From contig NZ_BDQM01000022.1 in the NCBI RefSeq assembly GCF_002207865.1, positions 1 through 64,000 of the forward strand: a stretch of 64,000 bases of DNA, in the 5' to 3' direction. The DNA is from Colwellia marinimaniae (GTDB lineage: Bacteria > Pseudomonadota > Gammaproteobacteria > Enterobacterales > Alteromonadaceae). Positions within the stretch are counted from its first letter, which is position 1. Every line of letters begins with the position of its first letter. Under the pieces are notes generated by a model. It ran no database searches, had not been told where the DNA came from, and saw only the letters and a program-made list of their open reading frames with translations. The translations under genes were made by a program, and so were the position numbers. This document shows, in pieces, positions 1 to 8,321 of this stretch.

Positions 1-98
1 ATGCCACTGAGCGTTACGGCATAAAGGCGTTAGGTGAGCATTTGGCCAAGGAGCATGGTCTTGAAGTGCTATTTGTTGATATTGATAATCCCGTTTAA
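1..98 (+). CDS. Nif3/YbgI-family protein, C-terminal end (5' part lies outside the window)
   Basis: Read from base 3, the frame gives ATERYGIKALGEHLAKEHG and ends ...FVDIDNPV before TAA at 96-98. This is the conserved C-terminus of the Nif3/YbgI (GTP cyclohydrolase 1 type 2-like) family, where a HxATE motif contributes metal ligands and the chain usually ends near an IPNPV-like tail. Only about 31 residues are visible, so nothing can be said about the rest of the protein. The same 97 bases recur at 225-321, so this may be either the functional gene end or one half of a duplication. Confidence 0.6.
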   Translation, partial: ATERYGIKALGEHLAKEHGLEVLFVDIDNPV

Positions 99-321
99 GG
101 TTTGCTGGACTCAACTCAACTCAATAGCAGCAACTATCTAACGGGAAAGGGTCTGAGCAAACCAGCCGTATTAGCCATATTATTGCTCATCAGATGGATA
201 TTCACTGCTTTGCGGCCGGTCACTATGCCACTGAGCGTTACGGCATAAAGGCGTTAGGTGAGCATTTGGCCAAGGAGCATGGTCTTGAAGTGCTATTTGT
301 TGATATTGATAATCCCGTTTA
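1..321 (+). repeat. 97-bp perfect direct repeat pair (1-97 and 225-321)
   Basis: Bases 1-97 and 225-321 are identical by eye. The copies diverge immediately after the shared CCCGTTTA, one continuing AGG and the other GTAG, so each copy has its own stop codon. The repeat may extend left of the window. The 127-bp spacer carries a small CTCAA microrepeat near 111-125 and the start of the duplicated coding fragment. Confidence 0.85.
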
Positions 322-322
322 G
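128..322 (+). pseudogene. Duplicated C-terminal fragment of the Nif3/YbgI-family gene
   Basis: Frame 2 reads about SEQTSRISHIIAHQMDIHC and continues through FAAGHYATERYG to FVDIDNPV, ending with TAG at 320-322. The stretch from SEQTS onward matches the last quarter of YbgI-like proteins. An in-frame TAG at 125-127 blocks any longer reading frame, so the fragment has no start and no N-terminal domain. Its last 97 coding bases are identical to 1-97, which points to a recent duplication or gene-conversion event rather than an old paralogue. Confidence 0.6.
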
Positions 323-363
323 TAGCTAACAACAGGCTAGTTGCCGTTTTATAATGTAGTTTC

Positions 364-1128
364 CTAATTAAACAGCGACTTAAACCATTGCACTAATAAT
401 CCTAAACTTTCATACCAGGCAATAGTGCTCTGCTGTAATTTTTTACTGTCCGGTACATAATATACCCAGCTTTTGCTACTGTCTGGATTTTTAACCCAGT
501 AACCTGTGGGTGCCGCAATAGGGTAAATACCTTGTGCCTGAAAGTAATTCATCGCTCTAGGCATATGGTTGGCATTGGTCACCAGTATTATTTTTGTACC
601 TTGCACCCTAGGCGCAATCAGCTCTGCTTCTTCTTCAGTATCCTTGGGGAAGTTCTCCGTAATAATTTTTTGTGCCGGCACACCTAAAAGTATCAATGAT
701 TGCTTGACGGTTTCAGCATTTGATACCGGGTTATGGCCACCATAGCCAGAAGTGATTATTCTTGCTTCAGGGTGCAATTGATATAGTCGCAAGGCTTCAA
801 CCATGCGCTGTAATGAACAAGTACCTAGTTGGCTGGTAACCGGTAAATTGCTATTGTTAGTATGGCGACAACCTAGCACGACAATATAATCGATACTGTC
901 ATTGCTGCTAACATAAGCAGGGTAATCATTTTCAATCGCGGTCATAACTGTATCAGAAAAGGGTGGAAAAGCGCTGATCAGTAAAATAAAAATGGCCGCC
1001 GATAAGCTTTTTATGCTTTTTTTGGGGTTTCTCCCATGAAGAAAGAGGGCAAAAACAAGTAATAACAGCACTATATTAATAGGCATGATTAAGACAGTGA
1101 TGATCTTTTTAAGGAGAAATAAATCCAT
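364..1128 (-). CDS. elyC: ElyC/SanA/YdcF-family (DUF218) envelope protein
   Basis: 254 aa, close to the 259 aa of E. coli ElyC (YcbC). There are two hydrophobic N-terminal segments (about residues 7-30 and 40-58) followed by a DUF218 domain (about 80-230) with the family signature IDYIVVLGCRH, the glycine-rich ITSGYGG and the late LVTNANHMPRA motif. ElyC-type proteins sit in the inner membrane and affect peptidoglycan precursor and lipid-carrier use; the exact reaction is not established. It is convergent with the Nif3 remnant and divergent from lysC. The assignment to the DUF218 family is firm; ElyC rather than another DUF218 paralogue rests on length and the two-helix N-terminus. Confidence 0.8.
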   Translation of the reverse strand: MDLFLLKKIITVLIMPINIVLLLLVFALFLHGRNPKKSIKSLSAAIFILLISAFPPFSDTVMTAIENDYPAYVSSNDSIDYIVVLGCRHTNNSNLPVTSQLGTCSLQRMVEALRLYQLHPEARIITSGYGGHNPVSNAETVKQSLILLGVPAQKIITENFPKDTEEEAELIAPRVQGTKIILVTNANHMPRAMNYFQAQGIYPIAAPTGYWVKNPDSSKSWVYYVPDSKKLQQSTIAWYESLGLLVQWFKSLFN

Positions 1129-1262
1129 GATTTTGTTAACTTACCGACAACATTGATATAAAACTACTATATCAAGTATTGTGCTAAAGTTCTTGTTGAA
1201 AAAATGTCCATTGGCAAAAAAACTGTTGCAATAATAGCCAAAATAGGGTCTAATATGGCGTA

Positions 1263-1290
1263 TTGCGGTTTAGGGTTAATACTCTATATT
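1263..1290 (+). promoter_or_regulatory. Probable sigma-70 promoter for the lysC leader
   Basis: TTGCGG at 1263-1268 and TATATT at 1285-1290 are separated by 16 bp. The lysine riboswitch begins about 7 bp downstream of the -10 box, where transcription would be expected to start. The fit in position is better evidence than the hexamers themselves. Confidence 0.5.
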
Positions 1291-1296
1291 TCAACA

Positions 1297-1515
1297 CACC
1301 AGAAGAGGTGCGAAACTGAGGTAGAAAACGTGAGGAACCACACTTCCTATGACCGTTTTCGAGGGACGTTATCGCCGAGAGTATTTGATGGTGGGCTTAA
1401 ATACTCGGTCACTAAGGTTGAATCCTTAGGGCTGTCACCTGACGTATTTGTTAAATATAACCTAGTTTATTAGGCATTATTAGCATTAAGTAAAAGGGTG
1501 GAGAGCTTCTGGCTG
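1297..1515 (+). promoter_or_regulatory. Lysine riboswitch (L box) upstream of lysC
   Basis: The closing P1 helix is CCAGAAG at 1299-1305 with CTTCTGG at 1506-1512. Next to it is the L-box consensus AGAGGTGCGAA (from 1304) and a GAGGTA loop-E-like motif. Further helices can be drawn: P2 (1324-1330 with 1354-1360), P3 (1379-1386 with 1399-1406) and P4 (1412-1417 with 1424-1429). The conserved core GGGCTGTCACCTGA lies near 1429-1442 and the 3' consensus GGAGAGCTTCT just before P1 closes. Known biology: lysine binding shuts off expression of aspartokinase III. A spurious 89-codon frame overlaps the aptamer and is not a gene. Confidence 0.9.
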
Positions 1516-1608
1516 AAAAAGTTTCGTCTCATTTTCCGTTTATGAGCTGGGTCTGCTAACAAGGCAGAATACCCCATGCGCTAACTACTCAGTCACGCTC
1601 TTCCAATC

Positions 1609-1675
1609 GCTAGTTTACTCAATTATTAATTCAGTAAAGAGTTCCGCAAAAGCTCGGTAACTAGCTAGTGTTTTT
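1609..1675 (+). promoter_or_regulatory. Candidate expression platform of the lysine riboswitch
   Basis: GCTAGTTTAC at 1609-1618 can pair with GTAACTAGC at 1657-1665, and TGTTTTT follows at 1669-1675, so this resembles a terminator just before the lysC ribosome binding site. Part of the left arm (TTTACT, 1614-1619) can instead pair with AGTAAA at 1633-1638, giving two mutually exclusive folds. This pairing is seen in the sequence; its role as the switch is inferred. Confidence 0.4.
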
Positions 1676-1688
1676 AGGGGAGAAATTT

Positions 1689-3059
1689 GTGAATCTAGTA
1701 CAATCTATATCATCATTAACCGTAGCCAAGTTTGGCGGCACCAGTGTTGCCGATTTCCAAGCCATGCTGCGTTGCGCAAATATTATTAAAAATGATACCA
1801 ATAATCGCTTAGTGGTTGTTTCCGCCAGTGCTGGCGTAACCAACTATTTGGTGCGCTTAAGTCAGGAAAATGTTGCTGTTGATGAGCAAAAAGACATTGT
1901 GGAAAATATTCGTACCATTCAAGTTAATATTACCCAGCACCTAGCCAAGGACGTTGCCAGTGAGCTTAATCAAGAAATAAATAGCTTGCTTGATGAATTA
2001 ACCCAGCAGGCTTTAACACAATCACTACAATTTAGCCGTAAAACTACCGATGCGATCCTTGCCTTTGGTGAGCAATTAAGCTCACGTGTTTTTACCCAAG
2101 TTCTCCAGTCGATTAACGTAGCGGCTGAGTATTTTAATGTTCAACAAGTGATGAAAACCAATAGTTTATATGGTAAAGCTGTGGTTGATATCAAGCTGCT
2201 GGCAACACAAAGTGCACAATTATTAGTACCTAAACTTCATGATAAAGTTATTGTGACCCAAGGATTTATTGGTCAAGATAGTCAAGGCCATACCACTACG
2301 CTAGGGCGAGGCGGTTCAGATTATTCAGCCGCATTACTGGCTGAAGCGATAAATGCCGATAATTTGTCTATTTGGACCGATGTAGAGGGTATTTTTACTA
2401 CCGACCCACGTATTACCGATCAAGCTAGAGCGATTAAAGAAATTAGTTTTGGTGAAGCGGCCGAAATGGCAACCTTTGGCGCTAAAATATTACATCCAGC
2501 GACCCTTATTCCGGCCATGCGTTGTAATATCCCTGTTTTTGTCGGCTCAAGTAAAGAGCCGGAAAAGGGTGGTACGCAAATTAAGCAAAAAGTCGACTCC
2601 AACCCTACCTATCGTTCAATCGCTTTGCGACGTGAGCAAACCTTAGTGACGGTAAAAAGTCCTGCTATGTTACATGCCAGTGGTTTTTTAGCGAAAGTAT
2701 TTACTGTGTTAGCAAAACATGACCTGAGTGTTGATTTAATCACTACCAGTGAGATCAGTGTTGCCTTAACCTTTGATAACCCAAGTGGCTCAACACAATC
2801 ATTAATTACCAATGCAGTTGTTACTGAATTAGAACAGCTTTGTGAAGTGAGTGTCGAGCATGGCTTATCACTTGTTGCGGTTATTGGTAATGGTTTAACG
2901 TCTGCGAAAGGTATAGGACAAAGCATTTTTCAAACGATAAATGATATCAATATTCGTTTGATTTGCCATGGCGCTAGTGCCAATAATATATGCTTTTTAG
3001 TTGCTGAAGCTGATGCCAATTCTGTGGTTGAGAAATTGCATAATAGCTTGTTTTCCTAA
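1689..3059 (+). CDS. lysC: Lysine-sensitive aspartokinase III
   Basis: 456 aa from GTG at 1689. It phosphorylates L-aspartate, the first step of the lysine/threonine/methionine branch. The amino-acid kinase domain opens with VAKFGGTSVAD and includes FGEQLSSRVF, GRGGSDYSAALLAEA and WTDVEGIFTTDPR. Two ACT regulatory domains fill about residues 310-456. Length matches E. coli LysC (449 aa), and no homoserine dehydrogenase is fused. I prefer GTG 1689 to GTG 1668 because AGGGGAG at 1676-1682 is ideally spaced from it and the family starts just before the KFGGTS motif. Control by the upstream lysine riboswitch supports the lysine-sensitive isoenzyme. Confidence 0.93.
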   Translation: MNLVQSISSLTVAKFGGTSVADFQAMLRCANIIKNDTNNRLVVVSASAGVTNYLVRLSQENVAVDEQKDIVENIRTIQVNITQHLAKDVASELNQEINSLLDELTQQALTQSLQFSRKTTDAILAFGEQLSSRVFTQVLQSINVAAEYFNVQQVMKTNSLYGKAVVDIKLLATQSAQLLVPKLHDKVIVTQGFIGQDSQGHTTTLGRGGSDYSAALLAEAINADNLSIWTDVEGIFTTDPRITDQARAIKEISFGEAAEMATFGAKILHPATLIPAMRCNIPVFVGSSKEPEKGGTQIKQKVDSNPTYRSIALRREQTLVTVKSPAMLHASGFLAKVFTVLAKHDLSVDLITTSEISVALTFDNPSGSTQSLITNAVVTELEQLCEVSVEHGLSLVAVIGNGLTSAKGIGQSIFQTINDINIRLICHGASANNICFLVAEADANSVVEKLHNSLFS

Positions 3060-3083
3060 ACTATAAATTAATAACACCTTATT

Positions 3084-3116
3084 TAGCCCAAAGCTTATGT
3101 TAACAGCCTTGGGCTA
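3084..3116. terminator. Hairpin between lysC and the converging regulator gene
   Basis: TAGCCCAA at 3084-3091 and TTGGGCTA at 3109-3116 form a perfect 8-bp stem with a 17-nt loop between two convergent genes. There is no long T-run on either side, so it is a plausible bidirectional terminator but not a textbook one. Confidence 0.5.
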
Positions 3117-3156
3117 TACATAACGCAACCCGCCTAATTACTTAAAGGTTCAGCGT

Positions 3157-3588
3157 TTAATTAGCTATATTCTCAATAAGCTGATCAAGTGTCAGGTTTA
3201 ATGCTTGCAGTTTTTCGGCAGACAAGCCAGTCACAGCAAACATTTTAGCGGGAATATGTTCGGCGCTTTGTTGCAAGTCAATGCCTGCTTGAGTGAGCTT
3301 GATAAGCACTATTCGTTCATCTTTTGTCTGACGTTCTCGCTTGATAAGCGCTTGCTTTTCCATACGTTTTAATAATGGCGAAAGGGTGCCTGAATCTAAA
3401 TCAAGCTGACCGCCTAAGTCTTTAACCGAAATCCCCTGTCGATATTGCCATAACACCATCATGACTAAATATTGCGGATAGGTTAACGCTAACTCTTTTA
3501 ATAGCGGAGCATAAAGGCGGCACATTAATTTATTCAAACTATACAGGCGAAAACACAATTGCTTTTCTAGCTGTAAATTATTACTCAT
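3157..3588 (-). CDS. MarR/OhrR-family peroxide-responsive regulator
   Basis: 143 aa, a typical MarR winged-helix size. The N-terminus has Cys12 in the segment LEKQLCFRLYSLNK, the position of the redox-active cysteine in OhrR proteins. The DNA-binding region spans about residues 50-95 (VKDLGGQLDLDSGTLSPLLK), with a wing containing RQTKDERIV. OhrR proteins repress an organic-peroxide defence gene until the N-terminal cysteine is oxidised. The gene lies 9 bp downstream of a glutathione peroxidase in the same orientation, so both are probably co-transcribed and the regulator probably controls its own operon. The partner here is a GPx rather than the usual OsmC-type Ohr. Confidence 0.8.
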   Translation of the reverse strand: MSNNLQLEKQLCFRLYSLNKLMCRLYAPLLKELALTYPQYLVMMVLWQYRQGISVKDLGGQLDLDSGTLSPLLKRMEKQALIKRERQTKDERIVLIKLTQAGIDLQQSAEHIPAKMFAVTGLSAEKLQALNLTLDQLIENIAN

Positions 3589-3597
3589 TGCTTATTC

Positions 3598-4098
3598 TCA
3601 ATTAGTTTTCAGCGGCACTGACAATAACTTTTCAATATCAGCGGTTATTGCTTCAGGTTTAGTTGTTGGTGCATAACGTTGTACAACTTCACCTTGGCGA
3701 TTAACTAAAAATTTAGTGAAGTTCCATTTAATTGATGTAGAGCCGAGGATGCCAGGCGCTTGTTGTTTTAAATAGTTAAATAGTGGGTGAGCGTTATTAC
3801 CGTTGACCTCTATTTTATTAAATAAAGGAAATTTAATGTTGAAGTGTAAATCACAAAACTGCTGAATTTCTTCATTACTACCACTTTCTTGGTGCTTAAA
3901 TTGGTTACAAGGAAAGGCCAAAACTTCAAAACCCTTTGTTTGAAAAGTATCATGCAGTGTTTGTAAACCCTGATATTGTGGGGTGAAACCACATTTGCTG
4001 GCAGTATTAACGATAAGTAATACTTTATCACTAAACTGAGTTAAATCAGTCGTTTCTTGTTTATTGTTCTCAACTGAAAATTGATAAATATTACTCAT
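3598..4098 (-). CDS. Glutathione peroxidase family (cysteine GPx, BtuE-like)
   Basis: 166 aa, normal for bacterial GPx. It reduces hydroperoxides with thiols; bacterial cysteine GPx enzymes often prefer thioredoxin. The catalytic Cys36 lies in VNTASKCGFTPQY, followed by the family motif LAFPCNQF (about 61-68) and IKWNFTKFLV, which supplies the Trp and Asn of the catalytic tetrad. There is no signal peptide, so it is cytoplasmic. It is the first gene of a two-gene unit with the OhrR-type regulator; the ribosome binding site AGGAG lies just upstream. A palindrome about 55 bp upstream overlaps a TATAAT box on this strand. Confidence 0.88.
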   Translation of the reverse strand: MSNIYQFSVENNKQETTDLTQFSDKVLLIVNTASKCGFTPQYQGLQTLHDTFQTKGFEVLAFPCNQFKHQESGSNEEIQQFCDLHFNIKFPLFNKIEVNGNNAHPLFNYLKQQAPGILGSTSIKWNFTKFLVNRQGEVVQRYAPTTKPEAITADIEKLLSVPLKTN

Positions 4099-4150
4099 AT
4101 TCGTTATCTCCTAAAGATAAAATAGCAAGCTAGTTTGACTAAGCAAGCGG

Positions 4151-4165
4151 TCGCTATTATAGCGA
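4151..4165 (-). promoter_or_regulatory. Palindromic candidate operator over the -10 box of the peroxidase operon
   Basis: TCGCTATTATAGCGA is a 7+1+7 perfect dyad. Read on the minus strand it contains TATAAT at its centre, 53-67 bases upstream of the peroxidase start. MarR/OhrR proteins bind dyads of this size over promoters, so this is the natural binding site for the adjacent regulator. The palindrome is seen; binding is inferred. Confidence 0.5.
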
Positions 4166-4310
4166 TAATTTTAATTTTGCACTATTTGATTGCGTACAAC
4201 TCAATTGGGATTATAGATGAAAACTGCTGGTTTGCAAAGATGCTAGAGCAAAATAGTAAACTATCGTAAACTGACGCTATTGAATGAATTAATCAGTTAA
4301 AGGTTGGCAT

Positions 4311-5174
4311 ATGAAAGTAGCGTTTATTGGTCTAGGTGTCATGGGCTACCCCATGGCGGGACATTTGCAACAAGCGGGTCATCAAGTTTGTGTTTATAAC
4401 CGGAATCACGATAAAGCCCTGGCTTGGCAGCAAGAGTTTGACGGTGATATTGCGACAACACCGGCATTGGCTGTGAATGATTGTGAAATTGCCTTTTGTT
4501 GCGTCGGCAATGATGATGATGTTCGTCAAGTTGCTTTAGGTGTAGATGGCATTTTTGCTGGTCTAGCTAAAGAGAGTATATTTGTCGATCATACTACGGC
4601 TTCGGCGGAGCTAGCGCGTGAATTAGCGGCTATTGCCAAAGAACAAGATAAGTTCTTTCTCGATGCGCCAGTTTCTGGTGGTCAAGCGGGGGCGGAAAAT
4701 GGCATTCTTACGGTAATGGTTGGTGGCGATGAAAAGGTATTTGATAAAGCTGAGCCGGTAATGGCGGCTTTTGCTCGTTTCAGTCAATTGATGGGAGCCG
4801 TTGGCTCAGGTCAATTAGCCAAAATGGTCAATCAAATTTGTTTTGTTAATACCGTACAGGGTTTGGCCGAAGGCTTAAATTTTGCACAAAAAGCAGGCTT
4901 GGATACCGATAAATTACTGGCAACTATTGGTCAAGGCGCTGCTGGCTCTTGGCAAATGGATAATCGTGGTAAAACAATGTGCGCGCGTGAATTTGATTTC
5001 GGCTTTGCTGTTGACTGGGTCAGAAAAGACCTAGCCATTGCTTTTGCCGAAGCTGAAAAACTAGGTGCTGACTTAACGGTGACTAAGCAACTGGATGGCT
5101 ACTACCAAGAAATTCAAGACAGTGGCGGTAACCGCTGGGATAGCTCGAGTTTAATTTCTCGCTTTAAACGCTAA
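4311..5174 (+). CDS. 3-hydroxyisobutyrate dehydrogenase family NAD(P)-dependent oxidoreductase
   Basis: 287 aa. The Rossmann fold starts at residue 2 with VAFIGLGVMGYPMAG (GxGxxG). The substrate motif FLDAPVSGGQAGAENG lies at about 118-133 and the catalytic lysine in LAKMVNQ at about 170. This beta-hydroxyacid dehydrogenase family covers 3-hydroxyisobutyrate, tartronate-semialdehyde and succinic-semialdehyde reductases; the sequence alone does not fix the substrate. The start has a good ribosome binding site (AAAGG, spacing about 9). It appears monocistronic, with a hairpin at 5208-5225 separating it from the convergent sbcB. Confidence 0.85.
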   Translation: MKVAFIGLGVMGYPMAGHLQQAGHQVCVYNRNHDKALAWQQEFDGDIATTPALAVNDCEIAFCCVGNDDDVRQVALGVDGIFAGLAKESIFVDHTTASAELARELAAIAKEQDKFFLDAPVSGGQAGAENGILTVMVGGDEKVFDKAEPVMAAFARFSQLMGAVGSGQLAKMVNQICFVNTVQGLAEGLNFAQKAGLDTDKLLATIGQGAAGSWQMDNRGKTMCAREFDFGFAVDWVRKDLAIAFAEAEKLGADLTVTKQLDGYYQEIQDSGGNRWDSSSLISRFKR

Positions 5175-5207
5175 AGCCTCAGCTTACTTAACACTAGCTT
5201 ATTTAAA

Positions 5208-5225
5208 AGGCGCTTAATTGCGCCT
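5208..5225. terminator. Short hairpin between converging genes
   Basis: AGGCGC and GCGCCT pair around a six-base loop TTAATT. It sits in the 76-bp gap between two converging stop codons, so it may act in both directions. T-runs are weak on both sides. Confidence 0.45.
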
Positions 5226-5250
5226 GTTAATATTAATATTAAGATGACTT

Positions 5251-6696
5251 TTATCCTTGTACATATTCATATAATGCTTTGAGTACCGACATCTTAGCTT
5301 TATCTTTTTCATGCTCGTGCGCTAAATTTTCAATCTTCATCATAAATTCATCCAGTGACAAAATACCTTTACCACCGTATTGCATTTTATTTTGGCAGTA
5401 ATCCTGCCATTTTTGTTGCTCACTTGTAGATAAAGTGAGTGGGAAGTTTCTCGCTCGATAACGAAATAACAACACGCCTAAACGCTCATCTTGAAATTCA
5501 AACGGATGGTTCGCTAATTGCTCTGGCGTTAAACCGCGCAAAATATCCATTTGCGCTTTATCGCTATGGCTAAAGAACTTACCGCCATATAATGCTTGCT
5601 CGGCATCTACGTCAGTATTATCAAAATCAGAGCTGGCAAAAACATCACTGAGCTTATCTCTCAGTTCAGCATGCTTTTTTAATAACGCTAAATTTTCTAA
5701 ACAAAAATCCCTTGGTATGGCCAAACGCTCGGCATTTTCAGGTAATAGGGTTTTTGCAGGTGCGATCATCGGACATTTATTTACATGAATAAGTTTAACC
5801 GGAATAGGCTTTTCGTCCGGCGCTAACTCATCATGACGGGTATATAAACGCGCTTTTATTTCTTCACTGCTAAGTGTTAATAAAGGTGTAATATCTTGGG
5901 CCAAATCGACACAAATTACCGCGTTTTTATTCGTGGGATGATAAATTATCGGTGCAAACCAACTGGTACAACCGTGTGCCGAGGATATTTTACTTGAGGT
6001 ATGGACAATGGGGGTCATGTCTGCGGTATTGATCAAATCTTTAACGTGATTTTTATTTTTTAAGTTAAAAATAAACTCATAGAGTTTCGGCTGTTTTTCT
6101 TTGATCAACTTTGCCATAGCAATAGTGGCGTAAACATCACTCATGGCGTCATGGGCAGACTCATGACTAATACCATTGGCTTTGGTTAATAACTCTAAGC
6201 GAAAACTAACAACTTCTTCGCCGTCGCGATCAACGGTTGGCCAGTTAATACCTTCAGGGCGTAGGGCATAAGTGGCCCGCACCATATCGATAATATCCCA
6301 GCGGCTATTGCCATTTTGCCATTCACGCGCATAAGGGTCGTAAAAGTTACGGTAAAATAAATAGCGAGTAACTTCATCATCAAAGCGAATATTGTTATAG
6401 CCAGCGACACAAGTATTAGGCGCTGAAAATAATTCATGTATGCGCGCAGCAAATTCTGCTTCGGTTAGCCCTTCACGTTGTGCTTTTTGCGGCGTTATAC
6501 CGGTAATTAAACAAGCTTCCGGGTGTGGCAGGTAATCAACCGGCGGTTGACAATAAAACATTTCTGGCTTGCCAATAATGTTTAACTCGAGATCGGTACG
6601 AATGCCGGCAAATTGAGAAGGCTTATCAAACTTTGGCGATATACCCCAGGTTTCATAATCGTGCCAAAGAATTGAGGGCTGTTCGGTGTTGTTCAT
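5251..6696 (-). CDS. sbcB: Exodeoxyribonuclease I
   Basis: 481 aa, matching E. coli ExoI (475 aa). It degrades single-stranded DNA 3'-5' and works in recombination and mismatch repair. The DEDDh exonuclease core is visible: ILWHDYETWG (first Asp and Glu, residues about 10-19), VAGYNNIRFDDE (about 97-108) and SAHDAMSDVYAT (His and Asp, about 180-191). The C-terminal half carries the ExoI-specific SH3-like and helical regions, including GGKFFSHSDKAQMDILR and FRYRARNFP. It is transcribed alone, convergent with the dehydrogenase gene. Confidence 0.95.
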   Translation of the reverse strand: MNNTEQPSILWHDYETWGISPKFDKPSQFAGIRTDLELNIIGKPEMFYCQPPVDYLPHPEACLITGITPQKAQREGLTEAEFAARIHELFSAPNTCVAGYNNIRFDDEVTRYLFYRNFYDPYAREWQNGNSRWDIIDMVRATYALRPEGINWPTVDRDGEEVVSFRLELLTKANGISHESAHDAMSDVYATIAMAKLIKEKQPKLYEFIFNLKNKNHVKDLINTADMTPIVHTSSKISSAHGCTSWFAPIIYHPTNKNAVICVDLAQDITPLLTLSSEEIKARLYTRHDELAPDEKPIPVKLIHVNKCPMIAPAKTLLPENAERLAIPRDFCLENLALLKKHAELRDKLSDVFASSDFDNTDVDAEQALYGGKFFSHSDKAQMDILRGLTPEQLANHPFEFQDERLGVLLFRYRARNFPLTLSTSEQQKWQDYCQNKMQYGGKGILSLDEFMMKIENLAHEHEKDKAKMSVLKALYEYVQG

Positions 6697-6893
6697 TAAT
6701 GTGAGCTCTTATTTTTTAGTTCTTTAAATCAAGGTGTTTAGTCTAGTTGTTAGTTGTTTTACGCATTTTGGAACGATTACTTTTCAATATTTTACCATGA
6801 TAAACCATCTCGTATTGCATTGGCACGATATCCTGATATTTCCTGGTTAAAAACATGTGAGCGTTAGTAAAATTGCGCTTACAGCTGAGCATT

Positions 6894-8321
6894 TTAACCT
6901 GATATTTGTTGAATAAATTGACTTAAAGATGAAGGGAATACACCGAAACCTATCACTAAAAATAATATAAGTATATTAAGTGATAGGCTACTGCCAGATG
7001 AATTAATTTCCTTTAATTTTAATTCATCTGCGGGGGTTTTTAACATCGCCATAATCACTCTTAAATAATAGAATAAGCCAATAATACTGCTGAGCACTAA
7101 CGCAGATAATACCAGCCATAATTGTTGACTGACCGCAGCCATGACCAAATAGAATTTCGCCATAAAACCTAAGGTTAAGGGGATACCCGCTAAGGAAAGC
7201 ATTAATAGCATTAACGTGATGGCGATAACAGGGTGATGCCAGAATAAACCGGCTAAATCATCGAGTGTTTTTATTTTTGGCAATTGCATAAAGATAGAAA
7301 AAACACCGACTAGGGTAAATAAATAGGCCACTAAATAAAAAAACAGGGTTTGCGTATTAAAGCTTTGGCTGGAAAATTCAATGGCATTGTTATTGATTAA
7401 TAACAACACTATTAATAAATAACCAAAGTGTGCGATAGAAGAGTACGCCATTAAACGTAACAGATTTTTTTGTAATAAGCCTAAGAAGTTACCGATAAAC
7501 ATAGAGGCAATCGCTACCATAGATAAAATATCTATAATGATTGGATATTGTTGCCAATGTCCTAAAGTGACTAAGCGCCATAATATAATGAACGCCGCTA
7601 ACTTTGATAAAGTTGCTAACATAGCCGCAGTCACCAGCGGTGCACCTTCAAATAAGTCAGCAACCCATAAATGACAGGGCACTAAAGAAAGTTTAAAAAA
7701 TAGCCCGGTAAAAATAAAAATGATCGCCGTTATAATAGCCCACGGAGGTAAAATTTGGCTCGAAGTATTTGGCATCAAGTTTGAAAAAGATAAAGAGCCA
7801 AATTGAAGATATAAAATAGCCGCGCCCATTAAAATAAAGGCGGAAGCGAGGGCTGATAAAATTAAATATTTAATGCCAGCTTCTTGTGCTTTTTGATCCG
7901 GGCCACAATAAGCAATCAAGCCAATAAACGACAGGCTCATTAATTCTAAGCCGAGAAAAAAACTGGCAAAATGATTACTCGAAACCATGATCAAGCCACC
8001 GATGGTGGTGAATAAAAACAGTAAATAATATTCTTCTTTTTGCTCGTTTATGGTTTTAAGCCAATGATAAAGTTGCGCCCAAATTAAGCCGACCACCATT
8101 AATAATAACAGCGAGACAAAGCTTGTTTGGGCATTCAAAACAAATAAAACATCGCTAGTATCAGCATGATTTTGTAAAAATAACTGCGTTAATAAGGCAA
8201 GAAATAAGCTGAGTCCTGAAATTAAATAGCTGGTGATATGGCTTCTTTTAAAGCACAGCTGAATTAATATCATCAAGGCACCACACATTAAAATGAATGC
8301 AGGGTAATAATTTACATTCAT
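6894..8321 (-). CDS. nuoN: NADH-quinone oxidoreductase subunit N
   Basis: 475 aa, with about 13-14 membrane helices predictable by eye; it is an antiporter-like proton channel subunit of the complex I membrane arm. Family motifs include LELMSLSFIGL near residue 127, FKLSLVPCHLWVADLFEGAP near 215 (the conserved charged Lys/His region) and RLMAYSSIAHFGYLL near 290. It is the last gene of the nuo operon and its ATG overlaps the nuoM stop by 4 bp. E. coli NuoN has 485 aa. No clear terminator was seen in the 190 bp after it. Confidence 0.94.
   Translation of the reverse strand: MNVNYYPAFILMCGALMILIQLCFKRSHITSYLISGLSLFLALLTQLFLQNHADTSDVLFVLNAQTSFVSLLLLMVVGLIWAQLYHWLKTINEQKEEYYLLFLFTTIGGLIMVSSNHFASFFLGLELMSLSFIGLIAYCGPDQKAQEAGIKYLILSALASAFILMGAAILYLQFGSLSFSNLMPNTSSQILPPWAIITAIIFIFTGLFFKLSLVPCHLWVADLFEGAPLVTAAMLATLSKLAAFIILWRLVTLGHWQQYPIIIDILSMVAIASMFIGNFLGLLQKNLLRLMAYSSIAHFGYLLIVLLLINNNAIEFSSQSFNTQTLFFYLVAYLFTLVGVFSIFMQLPKIKTLDDLAGLFWHHPVIAITLMLLMLSLAGIPLTLGFMAKFYLVMAAVSQQLWLVLSALVLSSIIGLFYYLRVIMAMLKTPADELKLKEINSSGSSLSLNILILFLVIGFGVFPSSLSQFIQQISG

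Noticed and set aside
1204..1473. 89-codon open frame between elyC and lysC
   Set aside because: It overlaps the lysine riboswitch aptamer completely; its sequence is explained by conserved RNA structure and it has no protein similarity.
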